Positions 33,099 through 42,095 of a DNA stretch of 64,000 nt are shown piece by piece (the first letter of the stretch is position 1; each line of letters begins with the position of its first letter). The stretch is from positions 124,001-188,000 of the forward strand of contig NZ_RCIH01000006.1 in the NCBI RefSeq assembly GCF_003675855.1, read 5' to 3'. A program made the translations under genes and the position numbers. Origin of the DNA: Halostella salina. Lineage in GTDB: Archaea > Halobacteriota > Halobacteria > Halobacteriales > Natronoarchaeaceae. The notes under the pieces were generated by a model. The model saw only the letters and a program-made list of their open reading frames with translations, did not search any database and was not told where the DNA came from.

Positions 33099-33743
33099 AT
33101 GGCCGTTTATGGCCGCCCCGCGTTGCGGGACCTCTTCGACGAGTCGCCGACCCCTCACATCGCTCACCCACCCGAGACACATCACCGTGACTTCTACGTC
33201 GCGACCGACGGCTCCTTTCGAGCCGCGGGGTCAGGCGGGCTGGGGGTCGTCATCGAGACTCGCGACGGGACGAAAGTGACGCGGCTCTCCGTGCCGGACG
33301 GCGTGCCGGACAACAACGTTGCCGAGTACCGCGCGCTCCACCTCGGGCTGGACGTGCTCGCAGCCCGCGCACCGCCGGACGCCCGCGTCGGCGTGTTGCT
33401 CGACCACGACCAGCTCGCCGAGAACGTCAACGCCGCCGTGCTCGCGGCCGGCCACCCCGACAACGAGCCGCCGCGACCGTTCTCCGTCCCGCGGGCGAGC
33501 GTCAACCACTGGCGGGGCATCCGCGCCCGCCTCTCCCGGTTCGACGAGGTCCGCGCCGCCCGGCTCCGGAGCCGTGAGAACCCCGCACACCCCCTCGCCA
33601 ACTCGCCGGACCACTACGCGCACGTCAACGACGAACCCCCGCGCTGCGTTCTGCCGGAAACGCCCGACCCCGAGCCGACCGGCGACGGGCAGTTCCCGCC
33701 GCCGTCGCGCGCCGACCGCCACGGGACCGAGGCGTCGGACTGA
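33099..33743 (+). CDS. rnhA: Haloarchaeal ribonuclease HI-like protein
   Basis: A 214-residue protein with an RNase H fold: ATDGSFRAAGSGGLGVVIE gives the first catalytic Asp, NNVAEYRALHLGLDVL the catalytic Glu, and LLDHDQLAENVNA the third acidic residue. A C-terminal extension (about residues 155-214) is rich in Pro and Arg. Related archaeal RNase HI enzymes degrade RNA in RNA/DNA hybrids. ATTTAAG (33068-33074) places the start site at the ATG, so it is leaderless. Divergent from the EamA gene. Confidence 0.85.
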   Translation: MAVYGRPALRDLFDESPTPHIAHPPETHHRDFYVATDGSFRAAGSGGLGVVIETRDGTKVTRLSVPDGVPDNNVAEYRALHLGLDVLAARAPPDARVGVLLDHDQLAENVNAAVLAAGHPDNEPPRPFSVPRASVNHWRGIRARLSRFDEVRAARLRSRENPAHPLANSPDHYAHVNDEPPRCVLPETPDPEPTGDGQFPPPSRADRHGTEASD

Positions 33744-33817
33744 GTGCGATCGTTTTCCGCGCTGACGTGCCGACCGCGCACTGTTCGTCTATATCGGCCG
33801 ACTGGTCCGGCGTTCGG

Positions 33818-34342
33818 TCACGCTAACCACTCGTCGGCCAGCAATCCGTACTGGTAGGCGTCGAGCCACTCGCCGTCCTTGCGGAACGTGTCACGGAGGC
33901 GGCCCTCGCGCTCGAAGCCGAGCGATTCGAGGGCTGCGATTGATGCCTCGTTCGTGACGAGGGCGCGAGCGGCAATCTTGTGGAAGCCACACTCGCCGAA
34001 CGCGTAGTCCAGCAGCAGCGTCGTCGCCTCGGAGACGTACCCCTCGCCGCGGTGTTCGGGCGCGGTCCAGTACATCAGGCTCGCGTAGTTGCTCTCCTCC
34101 CGGACCCACGGGAACGCGACGACGCCGACCGGTTCCGGCTCCTCGCCGCGAGCACAGACGAGGAAGTGGTACTCCTCGTCCGCCAGCATCTCGGCCACGT
34201 CGCCGAGCGTCCGGATGCTCGTATCCGTCAGCGGGACGCGCGTGCTCGGGTCGTTGCGCCCCCGCTGGATGAACTCGTGGTCCTCCTCCTCGATCGGGTG
34301 CAGCGACACCGATTCGCCTGTGGCGAACGCAGGGCCTGGCAT
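33818..34342 (-). CDS. GNAT N-acetyltransferase, RimJ/RimL-like
   Basis: A 174-residue acetyl-CoA-dependent transferase. It opens with SVSLHPIEEEDHEFIQRGRNDP, has the acetyl-CoA loop in EHRGEGYVSEATTLLLDYAFGE and the RimJ-type motif GFHKIAARALVTNEASIAALESLGFEREGRLRD. The acceptor could be a protein N-terminus or a small amine. ATG 34342 is chosen as it gives a family-like start (MPGPAF); an in-frame ATG at 34369 would add nine residues. It converges on rnhA, with 74 bases between stops. Confidence 0.88.
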   Translation of the reverse strand: MPGPAFATGESVSLHPIEEEDHEFIQRGRNDPSTRVPLTDTSIRTLGDVAEMLADEEYHFLVCARGEEPEPVGVVAFPWVREESNYASLMYWTAPEHRGEGYVSEATTLLLDYAFGECGFHKIAARALVTNEASIAALESLGFEREGRLRDTFRKDGEWLDAYQYGLLADEWLA

Positions 34343-34443
34343 GTCTGAAACCTCTCCCGAAGCCGACATAGATGTTTGCTGAAGCAGGTTCCTGTAGCGT
34401 ATCCGAGACGACGCCAGCCCGAGCAGAGACCGGAACGAAGGGG

Positions 34444-35415
34444 CTACAGCGAGAGACCGCGGACCGAGACGCCGTCGCCGTCTCGGACTTCGCCGATCAC
34501 CCTGCCGTCGGCGTCGGCGGCGAGCGAATCGGCTTCCTCGGCGGGCACCGCGGCGACGAAGCCGGTGCCCATGTTGAACGTCCGGTGCATCTCCGCGTCC
34601 GACACGTCGCCCTCGCGCTGGACGAACTCGAAGACGGATTGTGCCGGGAAGGGGTCGGTGACCTCGTAGCGGAACTCGCCCATCCGTTCGAGGTTCGTCC
34701 ACCCGCCGCCGGTGACGTGGGCGGCGGCGCGGGCGTCGTGGTCGCGGAGCGGTTCCAGCAGGTCGGCGTAGATGCGGGTCGGTTCCAGCAGCTCCTCGCC
34801 GATGGTGCGGTCCGGGTTCGGCGGGAACGGGTCGTCGTAGTCGTGGTCCCGCGTGACCGCCTCGCGGGCCAGCGTCAGCCCGTTGGAGTGGATGCCGCTG
34901 GATGGGAAGCCGACGAGGGCGTCGCCCGGCTCGGCCTCGCCGTCGAACGTGGCGCCCTTCTCGGCCAGCCCGGCGCAGGTGCCGGCGAGGTCCAGCCCGC
35001 GGATCACCTCGGGCATCACCGCCGTCTCGCCGCCGAGCAGGGCGATCCCGGCTTCATCGGTGCCGGCCGCCAGCCCCTCGCCGACCTGCTCGGAGAAGTC
35101 GTCGACCGGCTCCTCGACCGCGACGTAGTCGACGAACGCGACGGGGTCGACGCCCGCCGCCACGAGGTCGTTGACGTTCATCGCCACGCAGTCGATGCCG
35201 ACCGTGGAGTAGTCGCCGAGCGCCTCGGCGACGAGCAGTTTCGTCCCGACGCCGTCGGTCGCAAGCGCCAGGTAGCGGTCCCCGATGTCGAGCAGGCCGG
35301 CAAACCCCTCGACGTCGTCGAACGCCGACAGCAGCGCCGCGGTCGCCGCCTCGCTCTCGGCGATGTCGACGCCGGCGTCGGCGTACGTCAGCCCCTCGGT
35401 GTCCTCGTCGGTCAT
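34444..35415 (-). CDS. purM: Phosphoribosylformylglycinamidine cyclo-ligase (AIR synthase)
   Basis: Makes aminoimidazole ribotide from FGAM with ATP in purine synthesis. The 323-residue protein has YADAGVDIAESEAAT, LATDGVGTKLLVAEALGDYSTVGIDCVAMNVNDLVAAGVDPVAFVDY, LLGGETAVMPEV, GFPSSGIHSNGLTLAR and AHVTGGGWTNLER, in the family order. The ATG at 35413-35415 is favoured over an upstream in-frame start because a CCTTTTGC box (minus strand, about 35440) lies 25-30 bases before it. It stands alone here, about 70 bases upstream of the start of the GNAT gene. Confidence 0.96.
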   Translation of the reverse strand: MTDEDTEGLTYADAGVDIAESEAATAALLSAFDDVEGFAGLLDIGDRYLALATDGVGTKLLVAEALGDYSTVGIDCVAMNVNDLVAAGVDPVAFVDYVAVEEPVDDFSEQVGEGLAAGTDEAGIALLGGETAVMPEVIRGLDLAGTCAGLAEKGATFDGEAEPGDALVGFPSSGIHSNGLTLAREAVTRDHDYDDPFPPNPDRTIGEELLEPTRIYADLLEPLRDHDARAAAHVTGGGWTNLERMGEFRYEVTDPFPAQSVFEFVQREGDVSDAEMHRTFNMGTGFVAAVPAEEADSLAADADGRVIGEVRDGDGVSVRGLSL

Positions 35416-35542
35416 ACGCGTGACCCCGCCCGGCGCGAGCAAAAGGCCACCGGTCCGCGCGCGATTCGGAGGGAATTCTAGAACGAATCGGGGCGACGTT
35501 TGAAAAACCGGTTTAGGTGTCTACCTCGTCGGTACATGCGTG

Positions 35543-37027
35543 ATGAACGCCTCTCGCTTCCGTTCGGGCCTGCGGGCGAACGCCCCCGAACTGGGGATCG
35601 CGACCGCCGGCGGACTGGCGGCGGTCGCCGCGTCGTTCGCGGCCGCCGGTGACCCGACCGCGTTCGTCGGCGCGGCCGTCGAGGCTGTCATTCGCGACAC
35701 CGCGCCCGAGCCGGTCGTGGAGTTCGTCCGGAGCGACCTCCGGGATCTGGCCGCGCCGACGCTGCTGGCGACGGCCGTCGTCGCCGCGACGGCGCTGTTC
35801 GGGCTGTTCGGCCTGGCGGGTGTCGCGGTCGACCGTCGGACGGGCCGCCTGAGCGCCGGCGTCGCCGTCGCCGCGGTCCTCGGCGGCGGCGTCTCCGCGC
35901 TGCTCGGCGTCGGCGTGCTACCCGCCATCGCGGCGGCGGTCCCCGTCGCGCTCGTTCCGGTGACCGCCCGCGCGACCGACGCGCCCGCGACCGTTTCGAA
36001 GCGGCGGCGCACGCTGCTCGGGTCCGTCGGCGGCCTGCTGGGACTCGCGGGCGCGAGCACGGTGCTTGGCACCCAGCGCCGGGGACGGATCGACCCCGAA
36101 CCGCTGGACGAGGCGGCGGAGACGGAGACGTTGCTCTCGACGGCCGACGAGCGCTCGCTCGACCTCGCCGGAACGACCGGGCTGGTGAGCGACTCGTTCT
36201 ACGAGGTCGACTACAGCAACTTCGACCCGACCGTCGAGCAGGACGACTGGTCGCTCCGGGTGACCGGCGAGGTCGAGGAGGACGTGACCGTCGACTTCGA
36301 GGGGCTGCAGGCGATGCCGACCGAACACCGCTTCGCCACGCTGCGCTGCGTGAGCGACCCGCTCAACGGCGACAAGATGGACAACGCGCTCTGGACCGGG
36401 ACGCCCCTCGCCGACCTCGTCGAGGAAGCCGGCCCGCAGGGGAACTGCGAGTGCGTCCGCCTGCGGGCCGCCGACGACTACTACCAGGTCTTCCCGCTGT
36501 CGGCCCTCCGGAACGGCTTCCTCGCGTACGGGATGAACGGCATGGAACTCCCGAAGGGCCACGGCCACCCCGTGCGCGTCCTGATCCCCGGCCACTGGGG
36601 CGAGATCAACGTCAAGTGGGTCACCGAGATCGAGGTGCTGGACCGGGACGCAGAGGGGTACTGGGAGAAGCGCGGGTGGCACGGCACCGGCCCGGTCGAG
36701 ACCGTCGCCAAGATCGAGTCCGTCGTCGAGCGCGACGACGGGACGGTGCGGGTCGGCGGGCACGCCTACGCGGGCACCCGCGGCGTCTCCGCGGTCGAAG
36801 TGTCGACGGACGGCGGCGACACGTGGACCGAGGCGACGCTGTCCGAATCGCTCCCGGACGACGACGTCTGGCGGATGTGGGCCCACGAGTTCGAGACCGA
36901 CGGGACCCACGAAGTCCTCGCCCGCGCCGTCGAGGACGACGGGACCGTCCAGCCCCGCGAGGAGTCGGAGGCCTACCCCAGCGGCGCGACCGGCTGGGTG
37001 TCCCGCACCGTCGGGGGAGAGCGGTGA
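35543..37027 (+). CDS. Membrane-bound sulfite-oxidase-family molybdopterin oxidoreductase
   Basis: About 494 residues. The first half (to about 175) has four or more membrane segments and then a KRRR...GSVGGLLGLAGAS segment. The second half is a sulfite oxidase/YedY-type molybdopterin domain, with the Mo-ligand Cys in FATLRCVSDPLNGDKMDNALWTGTPL (about residue 270), then GHGHPVRVLIPGHWGEINVKWVTEIEVLD, and a C-terminal Ig-like dimer domain. The substrate (sulfite, methionine sulfoxide or other) is not determined. TTTAGG at about 35511-35516 predicts a leaderless start; GTG 35540 just before the ATG is an alternative. Confidence 0.88.
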   Translation: MNASRFRSGLRANAPELGIATAGGLAAVAASFAAAGDPTAFVGAAVEAVIRDTAPEPVVEFVRSDLRDLAAPTLLATAVVAATALFGLFGLAGVAVDRRTGRLSAGVAVAAVLGGGVSALLGVGVLPAIAAAVPVALVPVTARATDAPATVSKRRRTLLGSVGGLLGLAGASTVLGTQRRGRIDPEPLDEAAETETLLSTADERSLDLAGTTGLVSDSFYEVDYSNFDPTVEQDDWSLRVTGEVEEDVTVDFEGLQAMPTEHRFATLRCVSDPLNGDKMDNALWTGTPLADLVEEAGPQGNCECVRLRAADDYYQVFPLSALRNGFLAYGMNGMELPKGHGHPVRVLIPGHWGEINVKWVTEIEVLDRDAEGYWEKRGWHGTGPVETVAKIESVVERDDGTVRVGGHAYAGTRGVSAVEVSTDGGDTWTEATLSESLPDDDVWRMWAHEFETDGTHEVLARAVEDDGTVQPREESEAYPSGATGWVSRTVGGER

Positions 37028-37063
37028 ACCTTTGTGGCCCCGGTGAGAGGGTGAGGGACGGAG

Positions 37064-37336
37064 ATGGAACAGGCGCTCTGGTATCTCTTCGCCGGCACGC
37101 GCGGCGGCGAGAACCGGGCGCGGATCGTCCGCGTCCTCTCGGAGCGTCCACGGAACGCGAACCAGATAGCCGAGGCGATGGACGTGGACTACAACACCGT
37201 CCGGCACCACCTTGAGATGCTCACCGAACACGACGTCGTCGAAACGGGCGGCAACGACTACGGCAAACTGTACTTCCTGACCGACCGGTTCGAACGCCAC
37301 CGCGAGGAGTTCGAGGAGATACTGGAGCACGTCTGA
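37064..37336 (+). CDS. ArsR-like winged-helix regulator
   Basis: A 90-residue DNA-binding protein. ENRARIVRVLSERPRNANQIAEAMDVDYNTVRHHLEMLTEHDVVETGGNDYG is a clear winged helix-turn-helix, with VDYNTVRHHLEML as the recognition helix. No sensor domain or Cys ligands are present. It ends two bases before the next membrane gene. This pairing recurs in haloarchaea (HTH plus a four-helix membrane protein), so the membrane partner may be the sensor. It may regulate this locus. Confidence 0.88.
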   Translation: MEQALWYLFAGTRGGENRARIVRVLSERPRNANQIAEAMDVDYNTVRHHLEMLTEHDVVETGGNDYGKLYFLTDRFERHREEFEEILEHV

Positions 37337-37338
37337 CC

Positions 37339-37635
37339 ATGGCGATGGGCACCGAGATCATGGCCGCGAGCGCGCTGGCGGGAGTCAACATCCTCCTGCT
37401 GGCCGGACTGATCGCCGTCTGGGTCCGCAACTACCGGACGTTCCGCACGCCGCTGATACTGGGGCTGGTCGCGTTCGGGAGCGTCATGCTGCTGGAGAAC
37501 GCCGCCGCCATCTACTTCTTTTTCAGCACGGCGATGCTGTACTCCGGCGACCCCGGCGTGCAGACTGCGGTGCTCACGCTGCGGACGCTCCAGTTCGTCG
37601 CGCTGGCGTTCCTGGCGTGGGTGACCGCGAAGTAG
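37339..37635 (+). CDS. Four-helix membrane partner of the winged-helix regulator (DUF7521-like)
   Basis: A 98-residue membrane protein with three to four hydrophobic segments: about 7-27, 38-62 and 72-96. VLTLRTLQFVALAFLAWVT is a conserved ending I associate with a haloarchaeal DUF7521-type family. It starts two bases after the HTH gene and is very probably translated from the same message. The function is unknown. It abuts the convergent protease gene (stops at 37633-37635 and 37636-37638). Confidence 0.75.
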   Translation: MAMGTEIMAASALAGVNILLLAGLIAVWVRNYRTFRTPLILGLVAFGSVMLLENAAAIYFFFSTAMLYSGDPGVQTAVLTLRTLQFVALAFLAWVTAK

Positions 37636-38247
37636 CTACAGCCCGGGTGCGCCGAGGAACATCCAGACGACGAAGGCCGCGCTCGGGACGAAGACGGCGA
37701 GGTAGACGGGCTTGCTCCAATTCCACACCGTCTTACCGTCGAGCGGGCCGTACGGGACCATGTTGAACGCCGCGAGGAAGCCGTTGACTGCGACCCCGAG
37801 ACCGCCGACGTTCAGCCCCCAGATGTCGACGTCCGGCCCAACGCCAGCGACCCAGAGTGCGCCGAACGGGACGATGAGCAGGAGGTTCGTCACCGGACCG
37901 GCCAGCGCGATGAGCCCGTTCTCGCGCGGCGTGATCCGGCCGCGGTGGTGGACCGCACCCGGCGCAGCGAAGATGAACCCGGCCAGCGCGCTCATCACGG
38001 CGACGAACAGCATCCCGTAGTCGGCGCGGAACTCGGCGACCTGCCCGAACCGCACGGCGACGACCTTGTGTGCCAGTTCGTGCAGCAGGAACCCGACGCC
38101 GACGGTCAGCATGCTCACCGGGAGCACGGTGCCGAGCGCGTCCGGGTCGAACGCGAGGATGGCCGGCTCGAAGAGGATGGCAAACGCCACGCCGAGCGCG
38201 ACCCACGCCGCCGCGAGATCCAGCAGTTCGCGGCTGGAAAAGCGCAT
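37636..38247 (-). CDS. Site-2 protease (M50) family membrane metalloprotease
   Basis: A 203-residue integral membrane protein with the zinc motif HELAH in GFLLHELAHKVVAVRFG (about residue 55) and the third-ligand segment FNMVPYGPLDGKTVW (about residue 163). It has about six helices and no PDZ domain. Family members cut other membrane proteins or anti-regulators within the bilayer. Its ATG overlaps the TraB gene stop by one base (TGATG), so the two are coupled. The substrate is unknown. Confidence 0.92.
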   Translation of the reverse strand: MRFSSRELLDLAAAWVALGVAFAILFEPAILAFDPDALGTVLPVSMLTVGVGFLLHELAHKVVAVRFGQVAEFRADYGMLFVAVMSALAGFIFAAPGAVHHRGRITPRENGLIALAGPVTNLLLIVPFGALWVAGVGPDVDIWGLNVGGLGVAVNGFLAAFNMVPYGPLDGKTVWNWSKPVYLAVFVPSAAFVVWMFLGAPGL

Positions 38248-39569
38248 CAACTGACCAGCCCCCAGATCAGCTCCGCGCTGTTCTCCGCTCCGGCGATCAG
38301 TTCGTTCATGAGGCCGCTGACGCCGCCGATCTCCGGAGCCAGCCACGGCAGGACGGTGAACGGGAAGAGGAAGCTGGCGATCATGCTCCCGATGTTCGTC
38401 AGCGCGACGACCATGATGAGCTGGAACAGCGGCACGTCGAACATCCGGCTTAGCAGGTCACGGATGGGGCTTTCCTCGTCGCTCAGGATCTCGTTCAGCC
38501 GGGAGATGTCGCCGATGTCGACCGACGTGTGCCGGAGTTCGACGTAGCCGGCGAACCAGCCCGGCGCGAGCAGCGGGTTGACGCTGGTGAGCCACGCCAC
38601 CGCGCCGCCGACGCCCGCGCTCGTCCAGCGCGCGCCGGCCAGCTTCGCCAGCGTGAACGCGAAGAAGCCGTTGAACAGGAACCAGGCGACGAACAGCTTC
38701 AGCAGGAACGCGTCGTTGACGCCGGCCATGACGAGCAGGAAGAAGAAGGCGAGAAAGCCAAGCGTAAAGAGATAGCCGAGCAGCTTGAACGGCGAGAACC
38801 ACGACCCCGACTCCGTGCCGACGAGGCTCTCCATCGGCGGGAGCGTCGAGGGGTTGTCGAGGTAGCCCTCGATCCCTTTGCGGTGGCCCGCACCGACGAT
38901 CGCGACGACGTGGTACCCCTGCTCCCGGAGCGCGACCAGCCGATGGGCGATGAAAGCGTCGCGCTCGTCGATGAGCGCCTCGGCCCCACCGGGGCTGAAC
39001 CGCCTGAACTCCTCCATCATCGCGGTGACCACGTCGGCGTCGGTGATCTCGTCCATCGAGAACTCCTCTTCGGGTTCGCCGCCGAGGCCGAACAGCCCCA
39101 GAAAGAGGCTGCCGACCATCTTCAGCTTCTCGACGAACGTCATCCGCGCCCAGAACCGCTGGATCGTCACCTGAATGTCCCGGTCGACCAGCGCGACGCC
39201 AATACCAAGGTCCTCGGCCGTGTCGATGGCGGCTTTCATGTCGGCTCCCGGTTCGATGTCGAACCGGTCGCCGAGCCGCGTCTGGACGTAGGAGAGCATC
39301 CAGTAGGCGAGGAACTGAAACACGGTGTTGCCCCGCAGGAGGTCGCGGGCCTCGATGTCCTGCTCTGCCCCCTCGCCTTTCATCTGCTGGTACCGCCCCT
39401 CGTCGAGTTCGACCGCGACGACGTCGGGCCGCTCCTCGTCGACCGTCCGCTCGACTTCCTCGACGCTGTCGGCGGAGACGTGCGCCGTCCCGACGACCGT
39501 GACCCGGCCGTCGCCGGAGGGCGACGTCGACGACCGGAGGGAGGACGACGACTCCGCTTCCTCTGTCAT
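38247..39569 (-). CDS. TraB/PrgY family membrane protein
   Basis: A 440-residue protein. The N-terminal half is a soluble TraB/GumN-type domain with VTVVGTAHVSADSVEEVERTV (about residues 23-43) and VVAVELDEGRYQQM, and AIVGAGHRKGIEGYLD near the middle. The C-terminal half has about six membrane segments (about 270-430). PrgY/TraB proteins shut down pheromone signals in enterococci and may be metalloproteases by their conserved His and Glu. In haloarchaea TraB homologues are often paired with an M50 protease, as here. Confidence 0.92.
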   Translation of the reverse strand: MTEEAESSSSLRSSTSPSGDGRVTVVGTAHVSADSVEEVERTVDEERPDVVAVELDEGRYQQMKGEGAEQDIEARDLLRGNTVFQFLAYWMLSYVQTRLGDRFDIEPGADMKAAIDTAEDLGIGVALVDRDIQVTIQRFWARMTFVEKLKMVGSLFLGLFGLGGEPEEEFSMDEITDADVVTAMMEEFRRFSPGGAEALIDERDAFIAHRLVALREQGYHVVAIVGAGHRKGIEGYLDNPSTLPPMESLVGTESGSWFSPFKLLGYLFTLGFLAFFFLLVMAGVNDAFLLKLFVAWFLFNGFFAFTLAKLAGARWTSAGVGGAVAWLTSVNPLLAPGWFAGYVELRHTSVDIGDISRLNEILSDEESPIRDLLSRMFDVPLFQLIMVVALTNIGSMIASFLFPFTVLPWLAPEIGGVSGLMNELIAGAENSAELIWGLVS

Positions 39570-39683
39570 GGCGTTCGCTATTCGGGCGGGGCTTTTACCG
39601 TTGTCGGAGCCGAGAACTCGTCGGCTTCCCGGCCGCCGCCGTGGAACGCCACGCTCTTTCGACTGCCCCGGGAACCGCCGGGT

Positions 39684-40124
39684 ATGCCGAGCCTGATGGA
39701 CACCTACATCGAGAACCGCGAGATGGTCCAGCCGAACCACGCCAACAACCTCGACACCGTCCACGGCGGCAACGTGATGAAGTGGATGGACGAGGTCGGT
39801 GCGATGTCGGCGATCCGTTTCGCCGGGAAGTCCTGTGTCACGGCGCGCGTCGACGAGATGGATTTCCGCCGCCCCGTCCTCGTCGGCGACACCGCGGTGA
39901 TCGAGTCGTACGTGTACGAGGCGGGGGAGACGAGCGTCGACGTTTACCTCCGGGCGTTCCGCGAGAACCCTCGAACCGGGGAGCGGGAGCTGACTACCGA
40001 ATCCTACTTCGTCTACGTCGGCATCGACGAGTCCGGTGAGCCGTCGCCAGTGCCCGCCCTCACCGTCGAGAGCGAGGAGGGGGAGCGACGACAGGCAGAA
40101 GCGCTCGACGGCCTCGACGCCTGA
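39684..40124 (+). CDS. Acyl-CoA thioesterase, hotdog fold
   Basis: A 146-residue hotdog protein. NREMVQPNHANNLDTVHGGNVMKWMDEVGAMSAIRFAG contains the family N-H..N..G.VHGG.. pattern with the catalytic acidic residue in MDE. VTARVDEMDFRRPVLVGDTAVIESYV is the typical second half. It probably hydrolyses acyl-CoA to free fatty acid. The chain length is unknown; haloarchaea lack fatty-acid phospholipids, so it may act in degradation or on branched acyl-CoA. Divergent from traB, 115 bases apart. Confidence 0.92.
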   Translation: MPSLMDTYIENREMVQPNHANNLDTVHGGNVMKWMDEVGAMSAIRFAGKSCVTARVDEMDFRRPVLVGDTAVIESYVYEAGETSVDVYLRAFRENPRTGERELTTESYFVYVGIDESGEPSPVPALTVESEEGERRQAEALDGLDA

Positions 40125-40159
40125 GAACCCTTATTCCCGACCGGGTCGTACGTCGTCGC

Positions 40160-40618
40160 ATGGCTCTCGAAGCGGACGCGCCGACCCCGCCCGAACTACA
40201 GGAGACAGACCCCGAGGAGTACGACGACGCGAGCGTCGAGGGGCAGAGCGATTACCACCGCGACGAACTGGAGGCGTTCCTCAAGCAGGGCGCGTGGGAG
40301 GACGCCTTTTCCGAGTGGGCCGCCCACACCGACATGGACCGCGAGGAGTTCGACATCGCCACCGACCTCGGGCTGTTTCAGGGGTTCGACTTCTTCTGGG
40401 ACGACTTCGCCGACAGGGTCGGCTACCACGCGCCGGGCATCCCCGAGGACTGGCGCGAACGGGAGTATCACCCCGGCCTGGACTCGTGGGGGACCGTGTC
40501 CGCGATCAACGCAGGGCTGACGGAGTTCGGGCAGGTCGTCAGCGAGACGCTGAAACAGGAGTACGTCGACTGGGAGGCGGACTACAGCGCGCCGGACGAC
40601 CTCCCCGACTTCGAGTAG
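40160..40618 (+). CDS. Conserved haloarchaeal protein, acidic, 152 aa
   Basis: A soluble, very acidic protein of unknown role, rich in Trp (EWAAH, FDFFWDDF, DWREREYHPG, DSWGTVSA). No catalytic motif or membrane segment is seen. It has the same orientation as the thioesterase gene, with a 35-base gap, and could be cotranscribed. The even codon use and acidic composition support a real gene. I do not recognise a family with certainty. Confidence 0.75.
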   Translation: MALEADAPTPPELQETDPEEYDDASVEGQSDYHRDELEAFLKQGAWEDAFSEWAAHTDMDREEFDIATDLGLFQGFDFFWDDFADRVGYHAPGIPEDWREREYHPGLDSWGTVSAINAGLTEFGQVVSETLKQEYVDWEADYSAPDDLPDFE

Positions 40619-40855
40619 GCCCGTTCGTCCCGGGACGCGATCGGGCCGGTACGGATCCCGAACGTCGTGAGCGAGCAGACGGCGCGTTGGGGAACCGCGG
40701 TGGGGCGCGCCGTACTCCCGCCCGGACCGCCACCGCGCGACCGTCAGGTCACACCGGGGGTTGGTCCGGGTATCCGACAAAAACCTTCGCAGCACGCCGG
40801 GGTCAGATCCACACAGCCCCGAAAGTATATCCTCGCCGGTGACGAGCCGACACCC
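40619..40855. other. Gap before the lactonase-like gene
   Basis: No protein or RNA gene is visible in these 237 bases. An in-frame extension of the downstream gene exists, but it is Arg/Pro-rich and unlike the acidic protein body. The only signal is the GAAAGTATATCC promoter element at 40821-40832. Confidence 0.4.
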
Positions 40856-41698
40856 GTGCCACAGCTGTACATCCTGGACCACGGCTACCTCAAGGTCGAC
40901 AGCCGGTTTCACTACCCGCTGGCGAACCTGGCGACGCGGTCGGAGCCGTCGCCGACGATAGACCGGATACGGATCCCGACGTTCTCGCTCGTGTACGAGG
41001 ACGACGCGAACACGGTCGTCGTCGACACCGGTGGCCATCCCGACGGGATGGACGGTTACTGGCCCGACTGGCTGCGCGAGACGGTGCCGTGGACGGGAGA
41101 CGACGAACACCTGTTCGCGAACCGGCTCGAACAGGTCGGTCTCACCCCGGCGGACGTGGACACCGTCGTCCAGACCCACCTCCACAACGACCACGCCGGC
41201 AACCTGCGGCTGTTCGAGGGCGTCGACGTGCCGGTGTACGCCCACCGCGAGGAACTCGAGTGGGCGTTCTACGCCGCGAACGTGGTTCGGGACCCGCAGG
41301 CCCGGGGCGCGTACGTCCCGGCCGACTACGACCGGGAGATAGACTGGCGGCCGCTGGAGGGCGACCGAGGGGAGGTAGTGCCGGAGGTCGAGTGGATCCA
41401 CCTGCCCGGCCACGCGCCCGGCATGACGGGCCTGCTGTTCACCGCCTTCGACGACCCTGTCTTTCTCGTCGGCGACGCGGCATTCCGCGAGGGGAACGTC
41501 TTTCCGGACCCCGTCCAGCCGGGGGTGAACTGGGACCACGGGCAGTGGGCGAACGTCGCCGTCCCCCGGATCCGGACGCTCGTCGACGAGCACGACCCGA
41601 ACGTCATCTACGGCCACGACCCAGAGACGTTCGACCGGTACGACGACTACCCGGACGTTCGACAGGTCGGCGACACCTCGTTCTCGGAGCCCCGCTAA
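40856..41698 (+). CDS. Metallo-beta-lactamase-fold hydrolase, lactonase-like
   Basis: A 280-residue protein with VVQTHLHNDHAGNL, the HxHxDH zinc motif (about residue 105), a later HLPGHAPGMTGLLF (third His ligand), VFLVGDAAFREG (bridging Asp) and IYGHDPE (last His). The layout matches quorum-quenching N-acyl homoserine lactonases, but the family also includes many other hydrolases. The GTG at 40856 is preferred over an open frame running back to 40667: GTATAT at 40825-40830 predicts transcription starting just at that codon. Confidence 0.85.
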   Translation: MPQLYILDHGYLKVDSRFHYPLANLATRSEPSPTIDRIRIPTFSLVYEDDANTVVVDTGGHPDGMDGYWPDWLRETVPWTGDDEHLFANRLEQVGLTPADVDTVVQTHLHNDHAGNLRLFEGVDVPVYAHREELEWAFYAANVVRDPQARGAYVPADYDREIDWRPLEGDRGEVVPEVEWIHLPGHAPGMTGLLFTAFDDPVFLVGDAAFREGNVFPDPVQPGVNWDHGQWANVAVPRIRTLVDEHDPNVIYGHDPETFDRYDDYPDVRQVGDTSFSEPR

Positions 41699-41819
41699 CG
41701 CCCGTTTCGGGCACAGCTGTTTTGCCGGCTTTCGGCTCCGATCAGGTGTCTACCGTGGCTCCGGAACGCCTGCAGGTCCGGCTGGAAACGTTATAAGCTT
41801 CCACGTCGTTGTCGCTCAC

Positions 41820-42002
41820 ATGGGCACAGCACTCCGTACCCCGTCGCGCCGCGAGTGCGAACGGTGTGGCCGCAGCGAGCGCTGGGACGAGGACGGCGAA
41901 ACCTGGCGCATTCGGGAGGAGGACGGCGAGCGACTGGTCGGTAACCCACACTGCATCCACGAGTGGGATATCACCGGCTCGTTCACGCCGATCGAGAACT
42001 GA
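41820..42002 (+). CDS. HEWD-family small zinc-binding-like protein, 60 aa
   Basis: A 60-residue protein with CERCGR (residues 13-18) and a later Cys-His pair in NPHCIHEWDITGSF, together able to hold one zinc. The HEWDITGSF motif identifies the haloarchaeal HEWD family, of unknown function. GTTATAAGC (41789-41797) is a clear promoter about 27 bases before the ATG, so it is leaderless. It lies directly upstream of rpl11, with 93 bases between and a separate promoter for L11. Confidence 0.85.
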   Translation: MGTALRTPSRRECERCGRSERWDEDGETWRIREEDGERLVGNPHCIHEWDITGSFTPIEN

Positions 42003-42095
42003 GCCCCGAGTTCCGAGGGACTCTCGATTTAGGGCCCAGCACCGCACCGACCGCGAAAAGCAACCCTTAAACCTCGCGCGGGGGTTCGTCTCGGT

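Noticed and set aside
40667-40855. 63-codon N-terminal extension of the lactonase-like protein
   Set aside because: The added part is Arg/Pro-rich, and a TATA element at 40825-40830 lies inside it, pointing to the GTG at 40856 as the start.
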